DNA of 14,870 bases. Origin: an uncultured Parasphingopyxis sp. (lineage in GTDB: Bacteria; Pseudomonadota; Alphaproteobacteria; Sphingomonadales; Sphingomonadaceae). The stretch lies in NCBI GenBank assembly GCA_905479515.1, contig CAJQMX010000262.1:1-14870 (forward strand), written 5' to 3'. Positions 7,822 through 14,870 of the stretch are shown in pieces. The notes beneath the pieces are model-generated. The model was not told where the DNA came from and made no database searches. It saw only the letters and a program-made list of their open reading frames with translations. How positions within the stretch are numbered: position 1 is the stretch's first letter; every line of letters begins with the position of its first letter. The translations under genes were made by a program, and so were the position numbers.

Positions 7822-8814
7822 ATGATCGACATCAGCCGCCGCCATTTGCTTGCCGGAACCGCTGCAGTTGCCGCGCTTTCCGCCATGCCAGCCAATGCGC
7901 AAGACGCTACGTCAACAGGCATGCCCGACCTTGCGGGCAAATCGGTCCTGATTACCGGCTGTTCTTCTGGCTTTGGCCGGATCGGTGCGCTTCTTTATGC
8001 GCGAGCGGGCGCAAAAGTTATCGCCACGATGCGTAACCTACCGCGCCCCGAAGCGGAAAGCCTTGCCGCCGAAGCTGCCGCCGAAAACCTCGATCTCGAT
8101 ATTATCGAAATCGATGTGCTGTCGGACGATCAAGTGTCGACCGGCGTGGCCGAGGCCGAGCGGATCGCAGGCGGAGCGATTGATGTACTCGTCAACAATG
8201 CCGGCATTGGCATCACCGGGCCGATCGAGTTGCAGGATATGGAAGCGACGCAATTGATGTTCGACACCAATGTGTTGGGCTATCAGCGCATGGCACGCGC
8301 CGTGCTGCCAGGCATGCGCGCGGCGGGATCGGGCCAGATATTCGCGATTTCCTCCCAGCTCGGACGGGTTATCGTACCGGGCGCCGGACATTATTCACCG
8401 ACCAAATTTGCCATCGAGGCTATGTTCGAGCAGCTCGCCTATGAGCTCGTCCCGCACAATATCGAGGTCACGATCATCCAACCCGGTGGCTATCCGACGC
8501 AAATCTGGGTCAATCGTAATCGCTACACGGCAGCGTTGCGAGACAGGACGCCAGACGAGCGCAAAGCCGGTTATCCGGCGCTGGTTGGTCAGATGGGGAC
8601 CGAGGATGGGTCACAGCGCACTGCCGATCCCGCCGATGTCCCGCGCGCCATTGCCGGGATTATCGCCATGCCCGCAGGCACGCGCCCGCTGCGCCGTGCC
8701 GTCCATCCGGGGCCGAAACCGCAAGTGGCCATCAATCGCGTGTCAGCGGAAACGCAGGTCGCATGGTTGGGGCAATCCGGCTTTGGGCCGTGGATCAACG
8801 CCGTCCATAGCTAG
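7822..8814 (+). CDS. Short-chain dehydrogenase/reductase with twin-arginine signal peptide
   Basis: This is an SDR oxidoreductase; the substrate is unknown. The start at 7822 gives 330 residues. The N-terminus SRRHLLAG followed by an Ala-rich stretch and PANA|Q looks like a Tat signal peptide cleaved after residue 26. After it comes a complete classical SDR: cofactor loop TGCSSGFG (45-52), NNAG (125-128), Asn150, Ser178, and Tyr191/Lys195 in HYSPTK. An Arg after the second beta strand (VIATMR) suggests NADP preference. Tat export would place a folded, cofactor-loaded enzyme in the periplasm, which is unusual for SDRs. The gene follows pth by 48 bases on the same strand and may be co-transcribed. 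It runs convergently into the metalloprotease gene with only 11 bases between the stops. Confidence 0.9.
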   Translation: MIDISRRHLLAGTAAVAALSAMPANAQDATSTGMPDLAGKSVLITGCSSGFGRIGALLYARAGAKVIATMRNLPRPEAESLAAEAAAENLDLDIIEIDVLSDDQVSTGVAEAERIAGGAIDVLVNNAGIGITGPIELQDMEATQLMFDTNVLGYQRMARAVLPGMRAAGSGQIFAISSQLGRVIVPGAGHYSPTKFAIEAMFEQLAYELVPHNIEVTIIQPGGYPTQIWVNRNRYTAALRDRTPDERKAGYPALVGQMGTEDGSQRTADPADVPRAIAGIIAMPAGTRPLRRAVHPGPKPQVAINRVSAETQVAWLGQSGFGPWINAVHS

Positions 8815-8825
8815 GGCGCGACCCT

Positions 8826-11243
8826 CTAACCGATCGGCATACCCGGCGGCACTTGCGGTAGCCGGTCTTCATCGGCAATCGCCGCATTCAGCGCTTCGCG
8901 GTCCCTAAGCAGGTTCGCAAGCCCCCTGCCCCATTGCGCCTGCACATCCGAGCCGCGACTGTCGAGCGTATCAGCCAGATACGCTATCCGGTCTGACAGT
9001 GCCAATGCGATGGTCGGTGACAGATCCGGATCGCGCTGCACCCGTGCGAGCGCCAACGCCGTGGTCGTGGCGATCCGCCGCCTGACGCCTGCATCGCTCT
9101 CACGCCCGCTGAAACCGAACGTCCGGTCAATCACGGCATCGATAACATCATGGGCACTCGGAATATCGGAGGCCGCCTGGTTCTGGATTTCGAGCCGGTT
9201 CAGGCGATCAGGCGCCAGCAACCCGGCGAGCGATACCACAGCGCCCAGTTCGGTGGCGCTTAGCGGATCGAAGACCGGCCCGCCTGCGGTCGGAAAAACC
9301 TCGATGCTCGTTTGGCGGTCATCATTCCCGGAATAGGCGCTGGAGAGATAAGGCAGCACCTGCCCCGGCACGCCCAGTGCCTGTGGATCCAAGGTGCGGA
9401 GCAGCGCATCAAGCGCGGCACGTTGGGTTGCCGCAGGAACCGGCGTTGCCAGCTCCAGCCCGTCTCCGTTTAGCGCATAGTTGAAATCGACACCGCCCAG
9501 CACCTTGCTTGCCGCTTCGACCTGATAGCGATGCAGCAACCAGATCGGGACAAAAGCGCGGCGAAGTTGGGAGAGTGGCTGCCCTGCCCCGATAGCGGCC
9601 GGGCCAAAACGCGAAACTGCAACGCGGCGGACCTCCATGATCCGATCCAGCTCGGCCACCGGATCGGCATAATCATCCCACAGGCTGCCGACCGGATGGG
9701 CATCGCCCACCGAGCGGGACTCGCCATCTCCGACATAGCGCAAACCCTCGGCCAGACCGGCCTGCATGATGGGTACGGCTTCGGCATCAGTCTGCGCGCC
9801 ATAGAGCCAATTTACGGCGAAATTGTCCCACCGGCCAAGGCCAACCCCATAAGCATCCGAGATATCCGGCAGGCCATCGACAAGGCGCACGCGCGGCGCC
9901 GGATAGTCCATCACCGAATAACGGCCCTGGATGGACCCTGCGAAATTATGCGCAAGGCCAATGGCATGGCCCACCTCATGCGCGCCCAACTGGCGGATGC
10001 GGGCGAGCGCGGCGGTGATCGGATCATTGGGATCGCCCGTACCGGTTAACCCTGCCCCGACCAGCGCCTCAAAGATCATGATGTCCTGCCGGACCCGCAG
10101 CGAGCCAAGCAGCACCTGCCCCTTGATGATCTCGCCCGTGCGCGGGTCTTCAATCACCTGGCCGTAGGACCAGCCGCGCGTCGCCCGGTTCACCCAGTTG
10201 ACGACATTGTAGCGAATATCGAGCGGGTCCGCGCCTTCGGGCAGCATCTCAACACGAAACGCATCAATGAAGCCGGCGGTGTCAAACGCCTCGCTCCACC
10301 ATGACACGCCTTCATGAAGCGCTGTGCGGATCGGCTCGGGCGCGCCGCGATCAATGTAGAAGGTAATCGGGTTCCTGACCGGAGACCGTTCAGCTGTTGG
10401 ATCGATCCTGTCGAGGCGAAAACGGTTGGCAAGTTCATAGACAACGGGCTGACCCAGCGGCGCAGAATAATCGACGACCTGCGACGCAAAAGACCCGGCA
10501 CGCGGATCGAAGCGGCGCTGCTGAAAGCCCGGTTCCGGCAGCGCGATCAGCGAATGGCGGACGATGAAACTCACATTGCCGTTTACCGGCGTGATATTGC
10601 TGACCTCGTCGCCGGGGTTGGCAGCTATGAAAGTGAGCCGGGAGCGCATTTCGATATTGCGCGGGAATACGCGGACAAAATTGGTATCCGCCACAGACAG
10701 GTCGGACTGGAAGGAGAATGCCCGATCACCCCGAGACAAGGCTCCGGCAAGCTGAAGATCGTCTCGGGCAAGGAATGGCGCGACATTGACAAGGAAACCA
10801 CCATCAGCGGTTTCAGCGGCCACCTCGCCCCGCCAGATCGTGGAATAGGCAAAGGATTCGCGAACCGCCCTCTGCTCTTCCGGCGAACCGGTCGTAGCGC
10901 GGAAGCGTTCATTCTCGACCTCGGCCAGAACCTGATTGCCGACCCTCCGGAAAACAAGCATGCGCGAGCCTTGGCTAGCCGCACGGTCCAGACCCAACGG
11001 CGCGGAACCAAGGCCTGTCTCAAGCCCGCTAACATAGATGAAGCGCCCGGCAAGGCCGTTAGTATCCGGGGCTGGCAGCGCCAGGAAAATCTCGCCCTCG
11101 CGCCTGTCGACATGGACGGGGAGCAGGCCGTTCTGCAGCTCGGTTCCCGCCAGCATTTCCTGAGCCGTGGCTATCGCAAGAGCCGGTGACGATGCCCCGG
11201 CCAAGGCAAGTGCCATCAATATCGTCCGAGCATATCGCCGCAT
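8826..11243 (-). CDS. Secreted zinc metalloprotease, metzincin type (DUF5117/DUF5118 family)
   Basis: This is a large exported zinc-dependent metalloprotease of the group with DUF5118 and DUF5117 N-terminal domains and an EcxA-like catalytic domain; its substrates are unknown. The ATG at 11243-11241 gives 805 residues beginning with a Sec signal (MRRYARTILMALALAG...SPALA), preceded by an AGGGGA ribosome site. An ATG at 11324 would add 27 residues that spoil the signal peptide. The catalytic motif is HEVGHAIGLAH (residues 422-432): His422, Glu423, His426 and His432 fit HExxHxxGxxH, and SVMDYP with Met445 is a plausible Met-turn. About 400 residues precede the catalytic motif. It lies divergent from ychF, with 143 bases between starts, where I could not identify a clear promoter. 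Confidence 0.9.
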   Translation of the reverse strand: MRRYARTILMALALAGASSPALAIATAQEMLAGTELQNGLLPVHVDRREGEIFLALPAPDTNGLAGRFIYVSGLETGLGSAPLGLDRAASQGSRMLVFRRVGNQVLAEVENERFRATTGSPEEQRAVRESFAYSTIWRGEVAAETADGGFLVNVAPFLARDDLQLAGALSRGDRAFSFQSDLSVADTNFVRVFPRNIEMRSRLTFIAANPGDEVSNITPVNGNVSFIVRHSLIALPEPGFQQRRFDPRAGSFASQVVDYSAPLGQPVVYELANRFRLDRIDPTAERSPVRNPITFYIDRGAPEPIRTALHEGVSWWSEAFDTAGFIDAFRVEMLPEGADPLDIRYNVVNWVNRATRGWSYGQVIEDPRTGEIIKGQVLLGSLRVRQDIMIFEALVGAGLTGTGDPNDPITAALARIRQLGAHEVGHAIGLAHNFAGSIQGRYSVMDYPAPRVRLVDGLPDISDAYGVGLGRWDNFAVNWLYGAQTDAEAVPIMQAGLAEGLRYVGDGESRSVGDAHPVGSLWDDYADPVAELDRIMEVRRVAVSRFGPAAIGAGQPLSQLRRAFVPIWLLHRYQVEAASKVLGGVDFNYALNGDGLELATPVPAATQRAALDALLRTLDPQALGVPGQVLPYLSSAYSGNDDRQTSIEVFPTAGGPVFDPLSATELGAVVSLAGLLAPDRLNRLEIQNQAASDIPSAHDVIDAVIDRTFGFSGRESDAGVRRRIATTTALALARVQRDPDLSPTIALALSDRIAYLADTLDSRGSDVQAQWGRGLANLLRDREALNAAIADEDRLPQVPPGMPIG

Positions 11244-11386
11244 CACTTTCCCCTTTTTCGGCGGCAAGACTAGGTTGCGCGCCTGACCCTGTCGAGCGGT
11301 TTCGGCTGGCAATATACGGCGCAAACGCCTATCGAACTGCCTCGTTCGCCGGGTTCATCCGGCCTTCCATTTTTGACGGGATTATC

Positions 11387-12487
11387 ATGGGCTTCAAATG
11401 CGGGATTGTCGGCCTGCCGAATGTTGGCAAATCGACACTGTTCAATGCGCTGACCGAAACACAGTCTGCACAGGCAGCCAATTATCCATTCTGCACGATT
11501 GAGCCGAATGTCGGTAAAGTCGCCGTTCCGGATCCGCGGATCGACCAGGTGGCGGCTGTTGCCGGTTCAGCCAACACCATCGAAACCCAGCTTGAGTTCG
11601 TCGATATTGCCGGGCTGGTGCGCGGCGCGTCAAAGGGTGAAGGGCTGGGCAATCAGTTCCTCGCCAATATTCGCGAAGTCGATGCTATCGTCCATGTGCT
11701 GCGCTGTTTCGAGGATGATGACATCCAGCATGTCGAAAACAAGATTGATCCGATCGCCGATGCCGAAACGGTGGAAACCGAATTGCTGCTCTCCGACATG
11801 GAATCGGTTGAGCGCCGGGTGGACAATGCCAAACGCCGTGCGACCAGCGGCGACAAGGAAGCGAAAGCCATTGCCAGTGTGCTTGGCCAGGCGCTGGACC
11901 TGCTCAAAGAGGGCAAGCCCGCCCGGCTGACGGAACCGAAGGATGATGAGGAAGCACGCGTGTTTCGCGAGGCACAGCTTCTGACGGCCAAGCCTGTTCT
12001 CTATGTCTGCAATGTTGATGAGGGCTCTGCGGCTGAAGGCAATGCATTCAGCGCGCGCGTTTTCGAGAAAGCCGCTGCCGAGGGCGCTGAAGCGGTTGTC
12101 ATCTCTGCCGCCATCGAAGCCGAAATCATTACGATGGACCCTGAAGACAGGCCCGAATTTCTCGCCGATCTGGGGCTGGAAGAAACCGGCCTCGCCCGTG
12201 TTATCCGCGCCGGATATCAGCTGCTCCACCTCATCACCTTCTTCACCGCTGGCCCGAAGGAAACGCGCGCATGGACAGTGACCAAGGGTGCCCATGCACC
12301 GCAGGCCGCCGGCGTCATCCATAGCGATTTCGAACGCGGCTTTATCCGTGCAGAGACGATCGGCTTCGACGATTTCATTGCCCATAATGGGGAAGCCGGC
12401 GCGCGCGATGCCGGCAAATTACGTCAGGAAGGCAAGGACTATCTTGTCACCGATGGCGATGTGATGCTGTTCAAGTTCAACGTCTAG
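11387..12487 (+). CDS. ychF: Redox/stress-linked translation-associated ATPase YchF (Obg family, OLA1-like)
   Basis: YchF is a ribosome-associated P-loop NTPase of the Obg group that prefers ATP. The ATG at 11387 gives 366 residues, the normal length, starting MGFKCGIVGLPNVGKST with the Walker A loop (residues 9-17). The switch II region DIAGLVRGASKGEGLGNQFL and the NVDE segment (the NxxE variant of the G4 motif that explains ATP use) are present. The C-terminal TGS domain is clear (FFTAGPKETRAWTVTKG, HSDFERGFIRAETI). An in-frame ATG at 11186 is rejected because it would overlap the metalloprotease start and add unrelated residues. The upstream ribosome site is weak (GGG six bases before the ATG). 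Confidence 0.97.
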   Translation: MGFKCGIVGLPNVGKSTLFNALTETQSAQAANYPFCTIEPNVGKVAVPDPRIDQVAAVAGSANTIETQLEFVDIAGLVRGASKGEGLGNQFLANIREVDAIVHVLRCFEDDDIQHVENKIDPIADAETVETELLLSDMESVERRVDNAKRRATSGDKEAKAIASVLGQALDLLKEGKPARLTEPKDDEEARVFREAQLLTAKPVLYVCNVDEGSAAEGNAFSARVFEKAAAEGAEAVVISAAIEAEIITMDPEDRPEFLADLGLEETGLARVIRAGYQLLHLITFFTAGPKETRAWTVTKGAHAPQAAGVIHSDFERGFIRAETIGFDDFIAHNGEAGARDAGKLRQEGKDYLVTDGDVMLFKFNV

Positions 12488-12497
12488 GCGCTGAGGC

Positions 12498-12965
12498 TCA
12501 GTCTTCCGGATAATCATATGCGAACGGATCAGTAACCACCGGTTGGCTGGGGACCGGGATGCGGGGAAGCGTTTCGTCCACATTGGCAGCCGCGAGCAAC
12601 ATTCCCGCCATTACGACAGCCGCCTGACGCAAATCTTCCGCCTTCATATGATCCACCGTATCGATATTCGTGTGGTGGATGCGTGAATTGTAATCGAGCT
12701 GATCCTGAATGAACTGAAATGCTGGAATTCCGGATGGGTTGAAAAATTCATGATCGGTGCCGCGCGTCTGGCCAGCAACAACATGACTCGCCCCAAGCGA
12801 CGCAAAAGGCGAAAGCCATTGCTGCAACAGCGGAAAGCTGGTCATCGCACCGAGATAATCCGTGAAATTGTTACCTGTCATCAGGGATGGCCGCGTCGCG
12901 ATATGGCGCTGGGTATTGTCTCGTGATCCGAGAAGGCCCTGCTCCTCACCCGAGCAGAGAAGCAA
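12498..12965 (-). pseudogene. C-terminal remnant of an M28-family aminopeptidase
   Basis: About 155 residues match the C-terminal part of M28 zinc aminopeptidases. SGEEQGLLGSR carries the catalytic Glu and the adjacent zinc-binding Glu, and HHTNIDTVDHM carries the last zinc-binding His. Intact family members have several hundred residues. The N-terminal half with the HxD zinc ligands and the DNASG-type segment is absent, and an in-frame TGA precedes the remnant nine codons before the GEEQG block. The only start is a TTG inside a seven-T run, and the next 80 bases upstream in any frame do not resemble M28. The piece is therefore probably non-functional. It converges on ychF with ten bases between stops, and its broken end lies just before the phosphodiesterase gene. 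Confidence 0.8.
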
Positions 12966-13046
12966 AAAAAGACAAGCACACCGCCACGCTCAAACACGCC
13001 GCTGGCAGTGCTCGTTCTGTCACAATAGCTGGCTAAGCAGGACAGG

Positions 13047-14249
13047 ATGATACGCACCCTTCTCTCCCTCGCCCTTCTCCTTGGTTTTGCACCGCCTCTC
13101 CAGGCGCAGCAAAGTGAGCCCATCACCATTCTTGTCTCGATTGACGGGTTTCGCCCGGACTATCTTGATCGCGGAATCACGCCGCGGCTTTCAGAACTGC
13201 GAGAAACTGGGGTGTTTGCCCCGATGCGGCCATCCTTCCCGAGCAAGACCTTCCCCAACCATTATACGATCGTCACCGGCCTCAGGCCCGATCACCATGG
13301 GATTACCGGCAATGCGATGATCGATCCGGCGCGGCCCGGGCAAATGTTCAGCCTCGGCAACCCGGCGCAATCGCTTGACCCCTTTTGGTGGGACCAGGCT
13401 GAACCAATCTGGGTGACGGCGGAAAATGCCGGGATACGGACGGGCACGATGTTCTGGCCGGGTTCCGAAGTCGCGATCCGCGGCGTCCGCCCGCAAAACT
13501 GGCAGCGCTTCGACCAGAATATTTCCAACGTCCAGCGCGTAAATGCCGTGCTCGACTGGCAAAGACGACCCGCAGACATTCGCCCCCGCTTCGTCACCCT
13601 GTATTTTGATACGGTGGACATGGCCGGGCATATCCACGGCATCGCTGCGCCGGAAACCGATACGGCGATCACCGAAGTCGACACCCGGATTGGCGAACTT
13701 GTCGACGGACTCGCCGCAATGAACCGGCCAGCCAATATCATCATCACATCGGATCATGGCATGGCGCCCATTGCTACGACGCGCGTGATCCAGCTCGACG
13801 AACTGATTGATCCGGCCTTCTATACACTCGTTGCGAGCGGGCCTTATGCCGCTATCGAGCCCTTGACCGGCACCGATGCGTTAGCGTTCGACGCCTTTAT
13901 CCAGCCGCATGAGCATATGCGCTGCACGCGGCGGGAAGACCTGGCTGAACATCTCGAATATGGCAGCAATCCGCGGGTGGCTGCAATCATTTGCCTGGCC
14001 GATCCGGGATGGGTGATTATTTCCGGCGAACCGCGCTACCCGGTTACCGGCGGAGCCCATGGCTGGGACCATCTTCACCCGGACATGCGTGCGACTTTTC
14101 TGGCGAATGGCCCGGCCTTTGCGGGCGCATCCGATCCGGAGATCATTGATAATATCGACGTGTATTCCATTCTTGCCAGACTGATCGGGGTAACGCCCCT
14201 CCCCAATGATGGGGACCCGGCAGTTGCGGATGCGCTGCTCGCTGAATGA
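13047..14249 (+). CDS. Secreted nucleotide pyrophosphatase/phosphodiesterase (NPP, alkaline phosphatase superfamily)
   Basis: This is an exported type I phosphodiesterase of the ectonucleotide pyrophosphatase/phosphodiesterase family, which hydrolyses nucleotide or other phosphodiesters with two zinc ions. The exact substrate is not readable. Residues 1-20 form a Sec signal (ending LQA|QQ). The metal and active residues are in the expected order: Asp33 (SIDGFRPDYL), nucleophile Thr68 (PSFPSKTFPNHYT), Asp191 and His195 (DTVDMAGHIHG), Asp236/His237 (SDHGM), and His338 (GGAHGWDH). The 400-residue length is typical of bacterial NPPs. AGGA is four bases before the ATG. It sits next to the M28 remnant on the opposite strand and upstream of the MaoC gene. 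Confidence 0.93.
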   Translation: MIRTLLSLALLLGFAPPLQAQQSEPITILVSIDGFRPDYLDRGITPRLSELRETGVFAPMRPSFPSKTFPNHYTIVTGLRPDHHGITGNAMIDPARPGQMFSLGNPAQSLDPFWWDQAEPIWVTAENAGIRTGTMFWPGSEVAIRGVRPQNWQRFDQNISNVQRVNAVLDWQRRPADIRPRFVTLYFDTVDMAGHIHGIAAPETDTAITEVDTRIGELVDGLAAMNRPANIIITSDHGMAPIATTRVIQLDELIDPAFYTLVASGPYAAIEPLTGTDALAFDAFIQPHEHMRCTRREDLAEHLEYGSNPRVAAIICLADPGWVIISGEPRYPVTGGAHGWDHLHPDMRATFLANGPAFAGASDPEIIDNIDVYSILARLIGVTPLPNDGDPAVADALLAE

Positions 14250-14254
14250 TTTAC

Positions 14255-14276
14255 TTTACGCTTGCGTAAACGTAAG
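14255..14276. promoter_or_regulatory. Palindromic operator candidate upstream of the MaoC gene
   Basis: TTTACGCTTGCGTAAA (14255-14270) has perfect 6-bp arms around CTTG and is followed directly by CGTAAG, a further half-site-like copy. It overlaps the -35 box of the predicted promoter. The CGTAAACGTAA core resembles, from memory, sites of MerR-type regulators of branched-chain amino acid and fatty acid degradation (LiuR-like). That assignment is an inference. Confidence 0.5.
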
Positions 14277-14289
14277 GGCGTGATATTCT
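14262..14289 (+). promoter_or_regulatory. Promoter of the MaoC gene, probably leaderless
   Basis: TTGCGT (14262-14267) and TATTCT (14284-14289) are spaced by 16 bases. The predicted start falls on the ATG at 14296, and no Shine-Dalgarno sequence is present. The six-base distance from -10 box to ATG equals that of the quinoprotein gene. Confidence 0.5.
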
Positions 14290-14295
14290 GCCGCC

Positions 14296-14760
14296 ATGCT
14301 CTATTTCGAAGATATTGAACCCGGCACAAAATCTGCTTTCGGGCGCTATGAAGTCACACGCGAAGAGGTGATCGAATTCGCATCAAAATATGATCCCCAG
14401 CCCTTTCATCTCGATGACGATGCGGCTGCGCAAACCTATTTCGGTAAGCTCTCCGCAAGCGGCTGGCACACAGGCTCGATGGTGATGCGGATGCTGGTCG
14501 AGAATCTGAAGGCGAATAAACAGGCAAGTCTTGGATCGCCGGGCATTGACGAATTGCGCTGGTTAAAGCCCGTCTATCCCGGCGATGTGCTTCGCTGCGA
14601 AACCGAAATAGTCGACAAGACACCGTCCCGCAGCCGCCCTGAAATGGGATCGTTTCGTAGCAAGCTCACCGTTTTCAACCAGAATGACGAGCTGGTGATG
14701 ACGATGAAATCGATCGGTCTTATCCGCAGGCGCCCGGCAGAAGCTCCTGACAAAACCTAA
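14296..14760 (+). CDS. MaoC-family (R)-specific enoyl hydratase/dehydratase
   Basis: This is a single hot-dog-fold MaoC-type hydratase, expected to hydrate or dehydrate acyl-CoA-type substrates in the cytoplasm; the chain-length preference is unknown. The 154 residues begin LYFEDIEPGTKSAFGRYEVT. The catalytic hydratase-2 signature is YDPQPFHLD with Asp33 and His38, followed by ASGWHT. There is no ribosome site upstream and the promoter ends six bases before the ATG, so a leaderless message is likely. MaoC genes commonly lie near ychF in alphaproteobacteria (from memory). Its TAA overlaps, on the opposite strand, the TAG of the following gene by two bases. Confidence 0.92.
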   Translation: MLYFEDIEPGTKSAFGRYEVTREEVIEFASKYDPQPFHLDDDAAAQTYFGKLSASGWHTGSMVMRMLVENLKANKQASLGSPGIDELRWLKPVYPGDVLRCETEIVDKTPSRSRPEMGSFRSKLTVFNQNDELVMTMKSIGLIRRRPAEAPDKT

Positions 14761-14870
14761 TCGCCTGCAAACTCGACCAGCGCTTCGACTGACACGCCAG
14801 CGCCGCGCAGTTTTGCGCCGCCGCCCAAATCGGGCAGATCAATAACGAACAGGGATTGGCCGACAACCGC
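14757..14870 (-). CDS. apt: Probable adenine phosphoribosyltransferase, C-terminal fragment (rest outside window)
   Basis: The last 37 codons of a minus-strand gene are visible, ending in TAG at 14759-14757. The peptide (LFVIDLPDLGGGAKLRGAG...VEALVEFAGD) resembles the C-terminus of adenine phosphoribosyltransferase, which typically has an I/V-D/E-L-x-x-LGG-x-x-KL pattern followed by a short V-x-S/A-L-V strand. The phosphoribosyl pyrophosphate-binding part lies beyond the window, so the assignment rests on this short stretch. Confidence 0.6.
   Translation of the reverse strand, partial: AVVGQSLFVIDLPDLGGGAKLRGAGVSVEALVEFAGD

Noticed and set aside
8813..8827. Small hairpin (AGGG/CCCT) between the convergent SDR and metalloprotease genes as a terminator
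   Set aside because: The stem is only about four to five pairs and no T-tract follows on either strand.
10314..11189. Plus-strand open frame (291 codons) opposite the metalloprotease
   Set aside because: It mirrors the metalloprotease codons and its composition is Arg/Gly-rich without domain motifs; the minus-strand gene has signal peptide, HExxH and Met-turn.
1..14870. CRISPR array, tRNA or rRNA genes, phage or plasmid functions, toxin-antitoxin or defence genes
   Set aside because: No direct-repeat array, no tRNA-like cloverleaf, no rRNA sequence and no such protein families were recognised by eye on either strand.

Overview
The window looks like chromosomal DNA of a GC-rich (roughly 60%) alphaproteobacterium, most likely Sphingomonadales. 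The basis is the protein sequences (GlyQ/GlyS, L25, YchF), the mix of periplasmic and outer-membrane enzymes (PQQ dehydrogenase, GumN-like lipoprotein, DUF5117-type metalloprotease, NPP phosphodiesterase), and a palindromic repeat typical of sphingomonad genomes. No phage, plasmid, CRISPR or defence genes were recognised. Most of the window is ordinary housekeeping and envelope metabolism.

Layout. Positions 1-2926 (minus strand): glyS, running off the left edge, and glyQ, which overlap by one base as a coupled pair for glycyl-tRNA synthetase. Positions 3062-6064 (plus): a membrane-anchored PQQ-dependent dehydrogenase expressed from a near-consensus, probably leaderless promoter, followed by a TraB/GumN-family lipoprotein. 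Positions 6065-6388: a gene-free stretch with a 144-bp self-complementary element (perfect 28-bp core arms) and the likely rplY promoter. Positions 6389-7773: rplY (L25), an intrinsic terminator and pth. Positions 7822-11243: a short-chain dehydrogenase with a twin-arginine signal peptide, convergent with a large secreted metzincin-type metalloprotease. Positions 11387-12487: ychF. Positions 12498-12965 (minus): a C-terminal remnant of an M28 aminopeptidase. Positions 13047-14249: a secreted nucleotide pyrophosphatase/phosphodiesterase. Positions 14296-14760: a MaoC-type hydratase, probably leaderless, with a palindrome in its promoter. Positions 14757-14870 (minus): the 3' end of a gene that is probably apt.

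The translation genes rplY, pth and ychF form a core that is often contiguous in bacteria. Here pth and ychF are separated by the SDR and metalloprotease genes, and ychF and the MaoC gene by a decayed peptidase and a phosphodiesterase. The gaps in the translation core therefore hold accessory exported enzymes. The most unusual items are a palindromic repeat read in frame inside glyS, a low-GC patch within the same gene, the 144-bp symmetric element, a Tat-exported SDR, and two genes whose -10 box lies exactly six bases before the ATG. I found no convincing new multi-gene system.
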